DNA of 64,000 bases, taken from assembly GCF_001510715.1 (NCBI RefSeq), contig NZ_LMTJ01000003.1, positions 265,191 to 329,190 on the forward strand. Reading direction: 5' to 3'. This DNA comes from Bacillus sp. FJAT-29814. Its GTDB lineage: Bacteria > Bacillota > Bacilli > Bacillales > Cytobacillaceae. Under the pieces are notes generated by a model that was not told the origin of the DNA, did no database searches, and saw nothing but the letters and a program-made list of their open reading frames with translations. Positions 25,698 through 34,117 of this stretch are shown here, one piece after another. The stretch's first letter is position 1, and each line of letters begins with the position of its first letter. The position numbers and the translations under genes are program-made.

Positions 25698-26915
25698 ATG
25701 AACAAAGTTAGCAGCTATTTTAAGCAATTTCATCCGATTGTATTAGTATTATTAATCGGAACCGTGCTATCAAGAGGCTCAGCCTACATGACGATACCGT
25801 TTCTGTCCATTTATTTATCAAGACATATGGAAATATCCCCCGTTATTATCGGGATAACGGTGGGGATGAGTCCGTTAATGGCCACGGTCGGAGGCTTTAT
25901 TGGAGGTCATCTGTCTGACCGAATCGGCCGAAAGCCAGTTATGTTAACCGCTCTTTTTGCCTTGGGATTTGTTTACTTTGGCTTTATGATTGCTGGCAGC
26001 CAAGGTTGGTTTATTCTGCTAAACGCATTAAATGGGCTTTGCGGTTCATTCTTTGAACCAACCGCACAAGCATTAATGGCTGACTTGACTGAAAAAAAGC
26101 TTCGCATGAAAGTATATTCTCTTAGATATACTGCTATGAATATCGGGGCCTCTGTTGGTCCGCTAATCGGAGCTTTTTTGGCCAATTCATCGCCCGATCT
26201 TTCTTTCGCCATTACAGCAACAACCTATTTGCTTTATGCTATCGTGCTATCATTATTAATGAAGAAACTAGGCATTGCTAAACTTGAACTGGCGAACAAA
26301 ACTGTATCTTTTGTAGATGCATTTAAAATTATCAAGACAGATAAGGCTTTAAGATTTTTAATAATAGGGATTATATTAATCAATATCGGATATGTGCAAA
26401 TAGATTCGAACTTGCCGCAATTCTTGGAAAAATCATTGGAGAATGGCGTCGTAATTTTCTCGGTGCTACTTACGATTAATGCAGTAATGGTCGTATTTCT
26501 GCAGATGCCAATCAGCCATTTTGCCGAGAGATTCAGCCTCATGCAAGGAATGGCTTTTGGAGCCATTTTTATTGCTTCCGGTTTACTTGGCTTTAGCTTT
26601 GCAAGCGGATGGGTTACCGCTGTTATCGCCATGGCGATTTTAACCATTGGTGAAATCTTAATTTTTCCTGCTAATAATATGATGATGGATCAGTTGGCAC
26701 CTGAACATTTACGGGGAACATATTTTGGTGCAGGTCAATTTCGCAAGATTGGCAACTTCCTTGGGCCTATTTTTGGGGGCTTCCTGTTAACTCATCTACA
26801 GGGGCAATGGATGTTTTGGATCATTTCGCTTGTCACCCTTGGCAGCATGATATTTTTTACCGCAGGCAATAAAATTTATTTGAATAATCAAACAAAAAAT
26901 GCCGAAGCTATCTAA
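25698..26915 (+). CDS. MFS transporter (DHA1-type drug/metabolite efflux)
   Basis: A 405-residue, 12-helix major facilitator. Motif A between helices 2 and 3 is GGHLSDRIGRKPVM. The protein is close in length and pattern to small Bacillus multidrug-like exporters such as the YttB group. The substrate is unknown. ATG is preceded by AAGGAG. It appears monocistronic. Confidence 0.85.
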   Translation: MNKVSSYFKQFHPIVLVLLIGTVLSRGSAYMTIPFLSIYLSRHMEISPVIIGITVGMSPLMATVGGFIGGHLSDRIGRKPVMLTALFALGFVYFGFMIAGSQGWFILLNALNGLCGSFFEPTAQALMADLTEKKLRMKVYSLRYTAMNIGASVGPLIGAFLANSSPDLSFAITATTYLLYAIVLSLLMKKLGIAKLELANKTVSFVDAFKIIKTDKALRFLIIGIILINIGYVQIDSNLPQFLEKSLENGVVIFSVLLTINAVMVVFLQMPISHFAERFSLMQGMAFGAIFIASGLLGFSFASGWVTAVIAMAILTIGEILIFPANNMMMDQLAPEHLRGTYFGAGQFRKIGNFLGPIFGGFLLTHLQGQWMFWIISLVTLGSMIFFTAGNKIYLNNQTKNAEAI

Positions 26916-27034
26916 TTATTTTAGAAATTCGGAGAAGTTTGATAAAATAAAATTATAGAGTTGCAAAAGGTCGGAATTCCACACCAATTTTTAGAATAGG
27001 ATGAAATATCCTTTTGGAAAAGAGGTTTTGTACA

Positions 27035-27217
27035 ATGTGGTACTGGATTGCGGCATTTTTTGTGATATTAGTTGTATGTGAGGAAGTAATCTATTATATA
27101 TGGAATCGTTATCTATACGGTAAAAAGGTACGAGAGGAACGAAATTTGCGCGAGAGGATTATGCGCTGGTTTAGAACTTGGAAATCAAGGAAAAAAGAAG
27201 AAGATATACGGTTGTAA
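27035..27217 (+). CDS. Small single-span membrane protein, unknown function
   Basis: A 60-residue protein: an N-terminal membrane helix (MWYWIAAFFVILVVCEEVIYY) followed by a strongly basic, Arg/Lys-rich cytoplasmic tail. No family recognised. The ATG at 27035 has AGAGGTTTT upstream; an ATG at 27014 is in frame but without a good ribosome binding site. The hairpin behind it supports a real transcription unit. Confidence 0.55.
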   Translation: MWYWIAAFFVILVVCEEVIYYIWNRYLYGKKVREERNLRERIMRWFRTWKSRKKEEDIRL

Positions 27218-27221
27218 AAAC

Positions 27222-27250
27222 AAGACTCGCCTTCTAAGACGGCGAGTTTT
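27222..27250. terminator. Bidirectional terminator between convergent small genes
   Basis: ACTCGCC (27225-27231) pairs with GGCGAGT (27241-27247), followed by TTT on the plus strand. Confidence 0.75.
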
Positions 27251-27476
27251 CATTTGTTTTTTTTCTTATTTTTTGAACATATTTAATGCCAGACTTTAAC
27301 ACAAAATAACTACCAAACACTCCCAAAATGACATAGTTTGTTACCTCTGTTACTTTAAATGGTTTTAGTTCTTTCGACATAATATCAGACAAAGGAAAAT
27401 GTAGGACTAAATCCATCAAAATAATGAGTGATAATGTGGCTAAAGTCAATAGGAAATAAACCAGAACCGTTTTCAT
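27234..27476 (-). CDS. Small two-span membrane protein, unknown function
   Basis: An 80-residue protein with two predicted membrane helices (about residues 4-24 and 48-66) and a basic C-terminal tail (KIRKKTNENSPS). I do not recognise the family. The ATG at 27476 follows AGAGGGTGG; a GTG three codons upstream is also possible. It is divergent from the germination operon, a place where Bacillus often carries a small membrane protein, so a link to germination is possible but unproven. Confidence 0.55.
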   Translation of the reverse strand: MKTVLVYFLLTLATLSLIILMDLVLHFPLSDIMSKELKPFKVTEVTNYVILGVFGSYFVLKSGIKYVQKIRKKTNENSPS

Positions 27477-27634
27477 CGCTTCCACCCTCTACTCGACTTT
27501 TCATTATTGTTTCATTCCCCTCCTCTATTATGCAGTCCCCGGTTAATCGACATATCCTGTTCTATGGATAAATCAAGTGTTTTTGGATAACATAACCATA
27601 ATTAAAGCAAGTGTATAAACGGGGCTGAATTTGT

Positions 27635-29227
27635 GTGGTGAAAAAACTATCCAACTTATTTAATAAAAAACAAAAATCAAATCAAAATGATAATCTTCGC
27701 CAAAAGCTGGATCCGTCCGAACCAAAGGAATTGGTGATTTGTCGGGATTATCGGGATAATATCAGCAGAATCAAAGAAGAAATGGGAAATAGTTCTGATT
27801 TGATCATTAGGGAACTGAAAATCGGTCCATATCCCGGGGCCCTTGTCTTTATTGATGGACTGGTTGATGGGAAGGGGATTAGTGATTTTCTGATTGAAAC
27901 CATCATGAGTTCGGATGTGACTTGTGAAAAACCGGATTTTGATTTGTTTCAGTTTATGTTAGACAAAACCATAGCCCTTGGTTCTGTAAAAACCATCAAA
28001 AATTGGCAGGACCTTTATGATTCATTATTATCCGGGTGTTCACTGATATTTTTAAATGGATATAACAAAGCGATTAGCTGTGAGACAAGGGGCGGGGACA
28101 AACGCGCTATTTCAGAGCCGACACAGCAATTATCCATTCGCGGTCCGAAGGATTCCTTTACAGAGACGCTAAGGACTAATACCGCTTTAATCCGGCGGCG
28201 GATCAAAAGTCCTAACTTACAGGTTGAACCGATGAAGATTGGTACGGTAACTGGGACCGATATGGCTATTCTTTATATTAAAGGAATCGCGAACGATAAA
28301 ATTGTTAATGAGGTTAGGGAACGATTAAATCGGATTGAGATCGATTCCATTATGGATTCAGGCTATTTGGAACAATTAATTGAAGATCAAACGTGGACAT
28401 CGTTTCCGACCACCTTTCATTCTGAAAGGCCGGATGTCATTTCTTCTCAGATTCTAGAGGGAAGGGTGGCAATTATTGTGGACGGGAGTCCGTTTGTTTT
28501 GAGTGTCCCGGCGATATTTGTTCAATTTTTTCAGGCTCCTGATGATTATTATTCCCGGTTTGATCTTTCTACAAGTATTCGGTTATTGAGGATTTTGGCT
28601 TTTTTTATTGCACTGATTGGACCATCCCTATACATTGCGGCCACTACCTTTCACCAGGAGATGATCCCGACTACCCTGGCTATTGCGATTGCTGCGCAAA
28701 GGGAAAATGTTCCTTTTCCCGCATTTGTCGAGGCGTTAATGATGGAAATTGTGTTTGAAATATTGCGAGAAGCCGGTCTTCGTCTCCCGAGAGCTGTTGG
28801 ACAAGCTGTTTCGATTGTAGGTGCCTTGGTCATTGGACAGGCAGCTGTTGAGGCGAGCATTGTTTCCCCTGTCATGGTCATTGTCGTCTCGATTACAGCT
28901 ATTGCAAATTTTTCAACTCCGGTATTTGCCATGGCCATATCGGCCCGACTGCTTCGCTTTGCCCTGATGATTTTGGCAGCCTTTATCGGCTTTTTCGGAA
29001 TCATGATTGGGTTAATGATTCTAACGATCCATTTGTGTTCATTGCGCTCATTTGGTATTCCGTACATGATGCCATTAGCTCCATTCAGCTGGGATGGGCA
29101 GCAGGATGTATTTATTCGCTATCCTGTATGGGCAATGAAGAAACGGCCGAAGTTTATGAGTAAAGACAACCGAGTAAGAACCGGGACGAACCAGAAGCCT
29201 GACCCGCCAAAGGGGGATTCATCATGA
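27635..29227 (+). CDS. Spore germinant receptor subunit A (GerA/GerKA family)
   Basis: A 530-residue GerA-type subunit of an inner-membrane nutrient receptor. The soluble N-terminal domain occupies residues 1-300, followed by about five membrane helices. The family landmark DDYYSRF lies at the start of the membrane part. The C-terminus is a short basic tail. The start is GTG at 27635, directly followed by another GTG, with GGGGCTG upstream. The ATGA overlap couples it to the next gene. No convincing sigma-G promoter could be picked out by eye. Confidence 0.92.
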   Translation: MVKKLSNLFNKKQKSNQNDNLRQKLDPSEPKELVICRDYRDNISRIKEEMGNSSDLIIRELKIGPYPGALVFIDGLVDGKGISDFLIETIMSSDVTCEKPDFDLFQFMLDKTIALGSVKTIKNWQDLYDSLLSGCSLIFLNGYNKAISCETRGGDKRAISEPTQQLSIRGPKDSFTETLRTNTALIRRRIKSPNLQVEPMKIGTVTGTDMAILYIKGIANDKIVNEVRERLNRIEIDSIMDSGYLEQLIEDQTWTSFPTTFHSERPDVISSQILEGRVAIIVDGSPFVLSVPAIFVQFFQAPDDYYSRFDLSTSIRLLRILAFFIALIGPSLYIAATTFHQEMIPTTLAIAIAAQRENVPFPAFVEALMMEIVFEILREAGLRLPRAVGQAVSIVGALVIGQAAVEASIVSPVMVIVVSITAIANFSTPVFAMAISARLLRFALMILAAFIGFFGIMIGLMILTIHLCSLRSFGIPYMMPLAPFSWDGQQDVFIRYPVWAMKKRPKFMSKDNRVRTGTNQKPDPPKGDSS

Positions 29228-30435
29228 AGAATCGGATTGCAACGGCATTGCTCATTTTAACTTTTGCTCCAATGCTTTCAGGCTGCTGGAATCAGAAGGA
29301 ACTGACAGAATTGGCCTTTGTGATGGCGATTGGAATTGATAAAGGCAAAAATGGTGACAAATATGATGTTACGTTTCAAGTCGTTGTCCCATCAAATGTT
29401 GGTTCTGCACAAAGTTCCGGAGGGGGGAAGGGTCCTCCTGTTGTCGTCTATAAAAGTTCGGGAGATACCTTGACCGAAGCCAGCAGAAAGGCTAAAAAAA
29501 TGATACCCCGGGTCCTTTACTTTGCCCATACCAATATCCTGATCATTAGCGAAGAGCTTGCCAAAGAAGGAATTTTGGATATTATGGATGCCTTGGATCG
29601 GGATCCCGAACTACGGACAACTACTAACATGGTTATTGCGAAGAATGCCAGAGCGGAGGAAATGAATTCAATCCTTACCAATCTGGATAAGATTCCGGTC
29701 CTTAAATTTACAAAAACACTGGAAGCAACCCAGCAACGATTGGGTGAAAATTATAAAATTAACATCGATGACGTCCTTTCGGGCATCGTAAGCCCAGGGA
29801 AAGAACCTGTCATCAGCGGATTTGTGATTGAAGGGGACCCCAATAAAGGCACAACTCAGGAAAATATTAATAAAACCAAACCTCCAACCGTGGTGACCGC
29901 AGATGGCCTGGCGGTAATGAAAAATGGAAAATTGGCAGGCTGGCTGAGCAATGAAAAAGCCCGTGGCGCGCTTTGGATGATGAATAAAATGAAAGGTACC
30001 TATGTCGATTTTAGCTTGAAGGGAAAGAAAGATGCTGTAAGTGTAGTACCATATTTGGCAGATACATCAATTTCAGTATCACTGAAGAATAGCAAGCCTG
30101 TTGCAACGGTTAACGTAAAAACCATCTTTAAGCTTAGTGAGATTAATACCGATTTTGATATTACCAACCCACTTAACACAGAAATGCTCGAGAAAGCAGC
30201 CGCCAAACAAATCAAGCAGAGCATTGAATCGTCGATCCGGGAAACTCAGAAACTAAAGGCTGATATTTTCGGGATCGGCGAAAGAGTGCATCGTAACAAC
30301 CCTGCCTATTGGAAAAAAATAAAAAAGAATTGGGACAGCCATTTTGCGGAAATGGAATTCGAAATAAAGGTGAATACATATTTCCGGGAGGCCGGAGTAC
30401 GAAATAATCCATTCTTTATTAATTTAGATAAATAA
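29224..30435 (+). CDS. Spore germinant receptor lipoprotein subunit C (GerC family)
   Basis: A 403-residue lipoprotein with signal peptide and lipobox LSGC (Cys near residue 21), immediately followed by the typical WNQKELTELAFVMAIGIDK of GerAC-type proteins. The remainder is the three-domain GerC fold. It is the membrane-anchored outer subunit needed for receptor function. It overlaps the A-subunit gene by 4 bp. Note that the gene order is A-C-B, not the A-B-C of the B. subtilis gerA operon. Confidence 0.92.
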   Translation: MKNRIATALLILTFAPMLSGCWNQKELTELAFVMAIGIDKGKNGDKYDVTFQVVVPSNVGSAQSSGGGKGPPVVVYKSSGDTLTEASRKAKKMIPRVLYFAHTNILIISEELAKEGILDIMDALDRDPELRTTTNMVIAKNARAEEMNSILTNLDKIPVLKFTKTLEATQQRLGENYKINIDDVLSGIVSPGKEPVISGFVIEGDPNKGTTQENINKTKPPTVVTADGLAVMKNGKLAGWLSNEKARGALWMMNKMKGTYVDFSLKGKKDAVSVVPYLADTSISVSLKNSKPVATVNVKTIFKLSEINTDFDITNPLNTEMLEKAAAKQIKQSIESSIRETQKLKADIFGIGERVHRNNPAYWKKIKKNWDSHFAEMEFEIKVNTYFREAGVRNNPFFINLDK

Positions 30436-30451
30436 CAAGAGGGGGTTGGTT

Positions 30452-31597
30452 ATGGAAAAAGCAAAAATCAGCGCTAAACAATTGTTTGTCGTCGTCGTCT
30501 TGTTTGAAATGGGCAGTGCCATCCTTGTCGGGTTGGCCAGCACTGCAAAGCAAGATGCATGGATAACCATTTTACTTGGGATGATCGGAGGGATCACGTT
30601 ATTTATTGTCTATCACCGTTTATTTTTGTTTTACCCTGACCTCCCGCTGACAAGTTATGTCCAAAAGATCGTTGGCAAATGGATGGGACGAATACTGGCA
30701 CTATTGTATATAGTATATTTTATTTATATTGCGGGCCGTGTTCTAAGGGATTTTGGCGAGTTATTAACCGCTACCATCTATACCAACACACCGTTGATTT
30801 TCTTAATAACCGTCCTAATGATAACGATTCTCTATGCGATCAATAAGGGATTTGAAGTGATTGCTAGAGTAGGGGAATTATTTTTTGTAGTGGTATATTT
30901 GATGGCCATTGCCGGATTTTTTCTAATTATATTTTCTGGTCTAATCCATCTGGAGAATATAAAACCAATGGTGGAAAATGGCTGGCTGCCCATTTTGAAA
31001 ACGACAATGCGGGAAACACTCACTTTTCCATTCGGTGAGATGATTGTTTTCACCATGCTGCTGCCTTATTTAAACAAACCGGAGAAAGCAAGGGTGATGT
31101 GCATATTAGGCATGGTGTTGAGTGGCATTAATATTACGATTGCCTCTATTATAAATGTAGCCACTCTTGGTGTCGATTTATTTGTCCGCGCTCCTTACCC
31201 ATTGCTTGCCACGGTTGGCAAGATACAGCTGGCCCAATTTATTGAACGTCTTGATGTATTGTTTATGCTTTATTTAATGATTGCCGGTTTTATCAAAGTC
31301 GCCATCTTTTATTATGCAGCTGTTATTGGGACAGCAGATTTGTTTAATTTTAAGGACTACCGTAAATTAACCCTTCCCATCGGGACCATTGTGTTATTTG
31401 CGGCTATGGTCATGGCCCAAAATTATATGGAGCATATCAAAGAAGGGCTTGATGTGGTGCCAATTTTTTTGCATTGGCCGTTACAGATTATTATCCCTGT
31501 TCTTTTGCTGGTGATTGCCTATTTAAGAAAGAAGATAAGTCAAAAGCAGTCGTCCCTGCCAGATGTATCGCAAACGGCTGACGGGGCAGATGCATAA
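30452..31597 (+). CDS. Spore germinant receptor permease-like subunit B (GerB family)
   Basis: A 381-residue protein of the APC superfamily spore germination branch with about ten membrane helices; it forms the ligand-binding membrane subunit. The ATG at 30452 is 6 bp from AGAGGGGG; a TTG two codons upstream is less well placed. It closes the A-C-B operon and is followed by a bidirectional terminator. Confidence 0.92.
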   Translation: MEKAKISAKQLFVVVVLFEMGSAILVGLASTAKQDAWITILLGMIGGITLFIVYHRLFLFYPDLPLTSYVQKIVGKWMGRILALLYIVYFIYIAGRVLRDFGELLTATIYTNTPLIFLITVLMITILYAINKGFEVIARVGELFFVVVYLMAIAGFFLIIFSGLIHLENIKPMVENGWLPILKTTMRETLTFPFGEMIVFTMLLPYLNKPEKARVMCILGMVLSGINITIASIINVATLGVDLFVRAPYPLLATVGKIQLAQFIERLDVLFMLYLMIAGFIKVAIFYYAAVIGTADLFNFKDYRKLTLPIGTIVLFAAMVMAQNYMEHIKEGLDVVPIFLHWPLQIIIPVLLLVIAYLRKKISQKQSSLPDVSQTADGADA

Positions 31598-31598
31598 A

Positions 31599-31634
31599 AA
31601 AACTGCCTAAAGATGTTATACTCTAGGCAGTTTT
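31599..31634. terminator. Bidirectional terminator between ger operon and histidine kinase
   Basis: AAAACTGCCT (31599-31608) pairs perfectly with AGGCAGTTTT (31625-31634). The kinase stop codon lies within it. Confidence 0.85.
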
Positions 31635-32930
31635 GTGATCGTTGTCTATTGGAATTTCTTGTGTCAGCGGCAGGCTGATGGAAACGGATGTCCCTTGATT
31701 TTTTTGACTGTTAAACTTGATCGTTCCCTTATGGGATTGAACAATTTTAAAGCTGACCGTCAATCCCAAACCAGTGCCTTTTTCCTTGGAGGAATAAAAC
31801 GGTTCTCCGATTTTTTTTAGCCTTTCATCGGAAATGCCGCAGCCGTTATCTTTAATCAAAATAGAGGCTTGATCGTCTTCACTCCTGTCTAGAAAAATGG
31901 AAACTTGGCCGCCATTAATAGATGCTTCGATTGCATTTTTAATGATATTGATAAATAATTGCTTCAGTTGGTTCGGTTCACATTCAATAGGAAAATTTTC
32001 GTCAGGAAAATGTGATTCTATTCGTACATTATACAAGCTTGCTTCTGTAGATAATAAGGAAATAACATCATGTAATATTTTTTTTAGTTCAATGGTTGTA
32101 AATTTCACCAGCTGCGGTTTTGCTAGCAATAACAGCTCCCCAACAATGAAATTGATGCGATTTAGCTCATCATGCATAATTTGATAGTACAGTTGGTGCT
32201 TGGGGTCTTCAACCTGCATCAGCTGCACAAAACCCTTTAAAGAGGTGAGCGGATTTCGAATTTCATGAGCGACACTGGCTGCCAGTTCCCCGACAACCGA
32301 CAGTTTTTCCGTCCTGCGCAGCCGTTCTTCCCGTTCCTCCAGTTGTTGTACCATGTCCCTTTTTTCCGTGATATCCCGTCCGATGATGACGAGTCCCTGC
32401 CTTGATCCATCCGGATTAAACAGCGGGACCTTTATGGTATCGAAAATTTTTGTTGACCCATCGTGAACAGGCAGAACCTCTTCAACTCGGGTAATTTTTT
32501 TATTTCTCCATGCCTCTTCATCGGTTACTTCACAGTTTATTAAGGCTTCAGCATAAAAATTTGTATACTGTGCCAATTCTGAATCCTTTTTCCCTCGATA
32601 ATCGATATGTTCAAGCTGAAACAATTTTAACCCAAATTCATTTGCTTCAATCCATCTGCCTTCTCCATCTTTGAAGTTGACAAAATCAACCATTGAATTG
32701 ATTAAGGTCGAAAGTCGCTCTTGATCCTGTTTTGATTCATTTAATTCCTTGCTCTTGTTCATAAAGAAATAAAGAAATCCACCAGTAACAACAACATAAA
32801 ATACTTCTTTCATCCTCTCCAGCTGCCAAACGAGGCCGGATGGGACAAAGTGATTAATCACATAATTAGTGGAGTAAATCCAAATTAAGCTAGTAATGAA
32901 GTATAGAATAATCAGCCTTTTTTTTCTCAT
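31623..32930 (-). CDS. PAS-domain sensor histidine kinase (sporulation-kinase-like)
   Basis: A 435-residue kinase. Two membrane helices (about 5-25 and 42-60) precede a PAS domain (about 70-185), a HisKA domain with VAHEIRNPLTSL (phospho-acceptor His222), and an ATPase domain with N-box IKNAIEAS, DNGCGIS and KGTGLGL. The layout matches sporulation kinases of the KinB/KinE type that feed the Spo0 phosphorelay; no response regulator is adjacent, as expected for such orphan kinases. The ATG at 32930 has AAAAGGAG at ideal distance; an in-frame start 10 codons upstream is less likely. Confidence 0.85.
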   Translation of the reverse strand: MRKKRLIILYFITSLIWIYSTNYVINHFVPSGLVWQLERMKEVFYVVVTGGFLYFFMNKSKELNESKQDQERLSTLINSMVDFVNFKDGEGRWIEANEFGLKLFQLEHIDYRGKKDSELAQYTNFYAEALINCEVTDEEAWRNKKITRVEEVLPVHDGSTKIFDTIKVPLFNPDGSRQGLVIIGRDITEKRDMVQQLEEREERLRRTEKLSVVGELAASVAHEIRNPLTSLKGFVQLMQVEDPKHQLYYQIMHDELNRINFIVGELLLLAKPQLVKFTTIELKKILHDVISLLSTEASLYNVRIESHFPDENFPIECEPNQLKQLFINIIKNAIEASINGGQVSIFLDRSEDDQASILIKDNGCGISDERLKKIGEPFYSSKEKGTGLGLTVSFKIVQSHKGTIKFNSQKNQGTSVSISLPLTQEIPIDNDHKTA

Positions 32931-33031
32931 TCCGGACTCCTTTTCTTCAAGGAAGATCATTCGATTTAGATAGTTTCCTTCTATAATATATTACTAGACA
33001 ATAGTTTATTAAGGAATAATATTTTTTGGAA

Positions 33032-33535
33032 TTAGTATATTCTTTTTCCAAGGATCACGAGATCCCTTTCGATATGATCCAATTTGGCCACACGTGGAAG
33101 GTGAGCCCATTTTTCAAAGCCAAACTTTGAAAAAAGGGCGATGCTTGGTTCGTTATGAGCAAAAATAAATCCGAGCAATGTTTTGATTTTCAAATTTGGG
33201 CAGGCATCAATGGCTTTTTGGATCAGATATTTTCCCAGTTTTTTGCCGCGGTAGCCAGGATGAATGTAAATGCTGATTTCAGCGGTTGCATTATAGGCAG
33301 GACGCCCATAAAACGATTGAAAACTGAGCCATGCACAGATTTTCCCTTGGTCCTCGACTACCCATAAGGGCCGAAAACCAGGAGTATGGTCATGGAACCA
33401 GCTCAGTCTGCTCTCTACGCTGACCGGTTCCGTATCGGCAGTAACCATTCTCCCGGAAATGGTTGTATTGTATATTTCAACGATTGCCGGCAAATCATTT
33501 TGGCCTGCGTCTCTCACTATATATTCTTCAAACAT
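33032..33535 (-). CDS. GNAT N-acetyltransferase, phosphinothricin-acetyltransferase-like
   Basis: A 167-residue GNAT protein. It begins with the phosphinothricin/methionine-sulfoximine acetyltransferase pattern IVRDAGQNDLPAIVEIYN, and the acetyl-CoA loop is YRGKKLGKYL; AHNEPSIALFSKFGFEK is motif B. The ATG is preceded by GGGAGTG. Family members acetylate small amino-acid-like molecules. The true substrate is not visible. Confidence 0.83.
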   Translation of the reverse strand: MFEEYIVRDAGQNDLPAIVEIYNTTISGRMVTADTEPVSVESRLSWFHDHTPGFRPLWVVEDQGKICAWLSFQSFYGRPAYNATAEISIYIHPGYRGKKLGKYLIQKAIDACPNLKIKTLLGFIFAHNEPSIALFSKFGFEKWAHLPRVAKLDHIERDLVILGKRIY

Positions 33536-33616
33536 AATGTTTTCACTCCCAAGGGATAATAAATTTATAGTAAACCTTGAATTGAACTAAATCAATATAA
33601 GCTTTAGTAATAAGGG

Positions 33617-33660
33617 AAAAACCTTTTCCCGGTATAAAAAGTCCCCGAGAAAAGGTTTTT
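33617..33660. terminator. Terminator-like inverted repeat behind the YpzG-like gene
   Basis: AAAAACCTTTTC (33617-33628) and GAAAAGGTTTTT (33649-33660) are perfect 12-bp complements. On the minus strand the stem ends in T residues. Confidence 0.65.
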
Positions 33661-33714
33661 CGGTGTGAAAGCAGGGAACCTGCCTCCGGTTTACGTTTCC
33701 TTCCGCCAATCACC

Positions 33715-33867
33715 CTACCAGCGGTGGGCCTTGGAATTGCTCCTTAAGATGATATAGGTTTGAGTGCCCCGAGTTTGGCCGTTTAACTGTGATTTCAGGT
33801 GTTTCGGCCTTGTCCAAGTATGGAGGAACTTTCCAGATTGTGGGTCAATTCCATCTCTGTAGCTCAT
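33715..33867 (-). CDS. YpzG-like small protein (50 residues)
   Basis: A 50-residue open reading frame starting MSYRDGIDPQSGKF. It contains the block WTRPKHLKSQLNGQTRGT, which resembles the W-x2-PKH-x2-Q-x-NG-x-T core of the Bacillus YpzG family of short spore-former proteins. GAGGTGA lies directly upstream at ribosome-binding-site distance, and a strong inverted repeat follows. The family's function is unknown. The call rests on this motif and context. Confidence 0.65.
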   Translation of the reverse strand: MSYRDGIDPQSGKFLHTWTRPKHLKSQLNGQTRGTQTYIILRSNSKAHRW

Positions 33868-33987
33868 CAAATCACCTCATCCTAGGATTTTGAAACGGAT
33901 ATTCATTTAGGAATATCACAATTATCATTTGTCATGTGGCTGAAAAATAGTCAAAATGGAAAAATTAAATTTTTTATCAAATTTAAC

Positions 33988-34016
33988 TTGTATTTTCTGA
34001 AATTTCCAAATAGAAT
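33988..34016 (+). promoter_or_regulatory. Promoter of catabolic module 1
   Basis: TTGTAT (33988-33993), 17-bp spacer, TAGAAT (34011-34016). Transcription would start near 34023. Confidence 0.6.
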
Positions 34017-34022
34017 AAAATT

Positions 34023-34044
34023 ACATACCAACCGGTAGGTATGT
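34023..34044 (+). promoter_or_regulatory. 22-bp palindromic operator, probable TetR-family site
   Basis: Outer arms ACATACC and GGTATGT enclose the centre ACCGGT; 20 of 22 positions are symmetric. It sits right at the predicted transcription start. The outer 12 bases are those of the palindrome at 43855-43876 except for one C/T change per side. A TetR repressor encoded in the cluster (47278 or 55059) is the likely ligand. Confidence 0.75.
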
Positions 34045-34117
34045 TTCGAAAAAGACTAACATATTATTAATAGCAGCAAAATACTAGATTACCAGAAAAT
34101 ATGAGGGAGTGAATGAA

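Noticed and set aside
27560..27634. Sigma-G promoter for the germination operon
   Set aside because: TGGATA-like and CATAA-like words occur, but at 20 bp rather than 17-18 bp spacing; too weak to claim.
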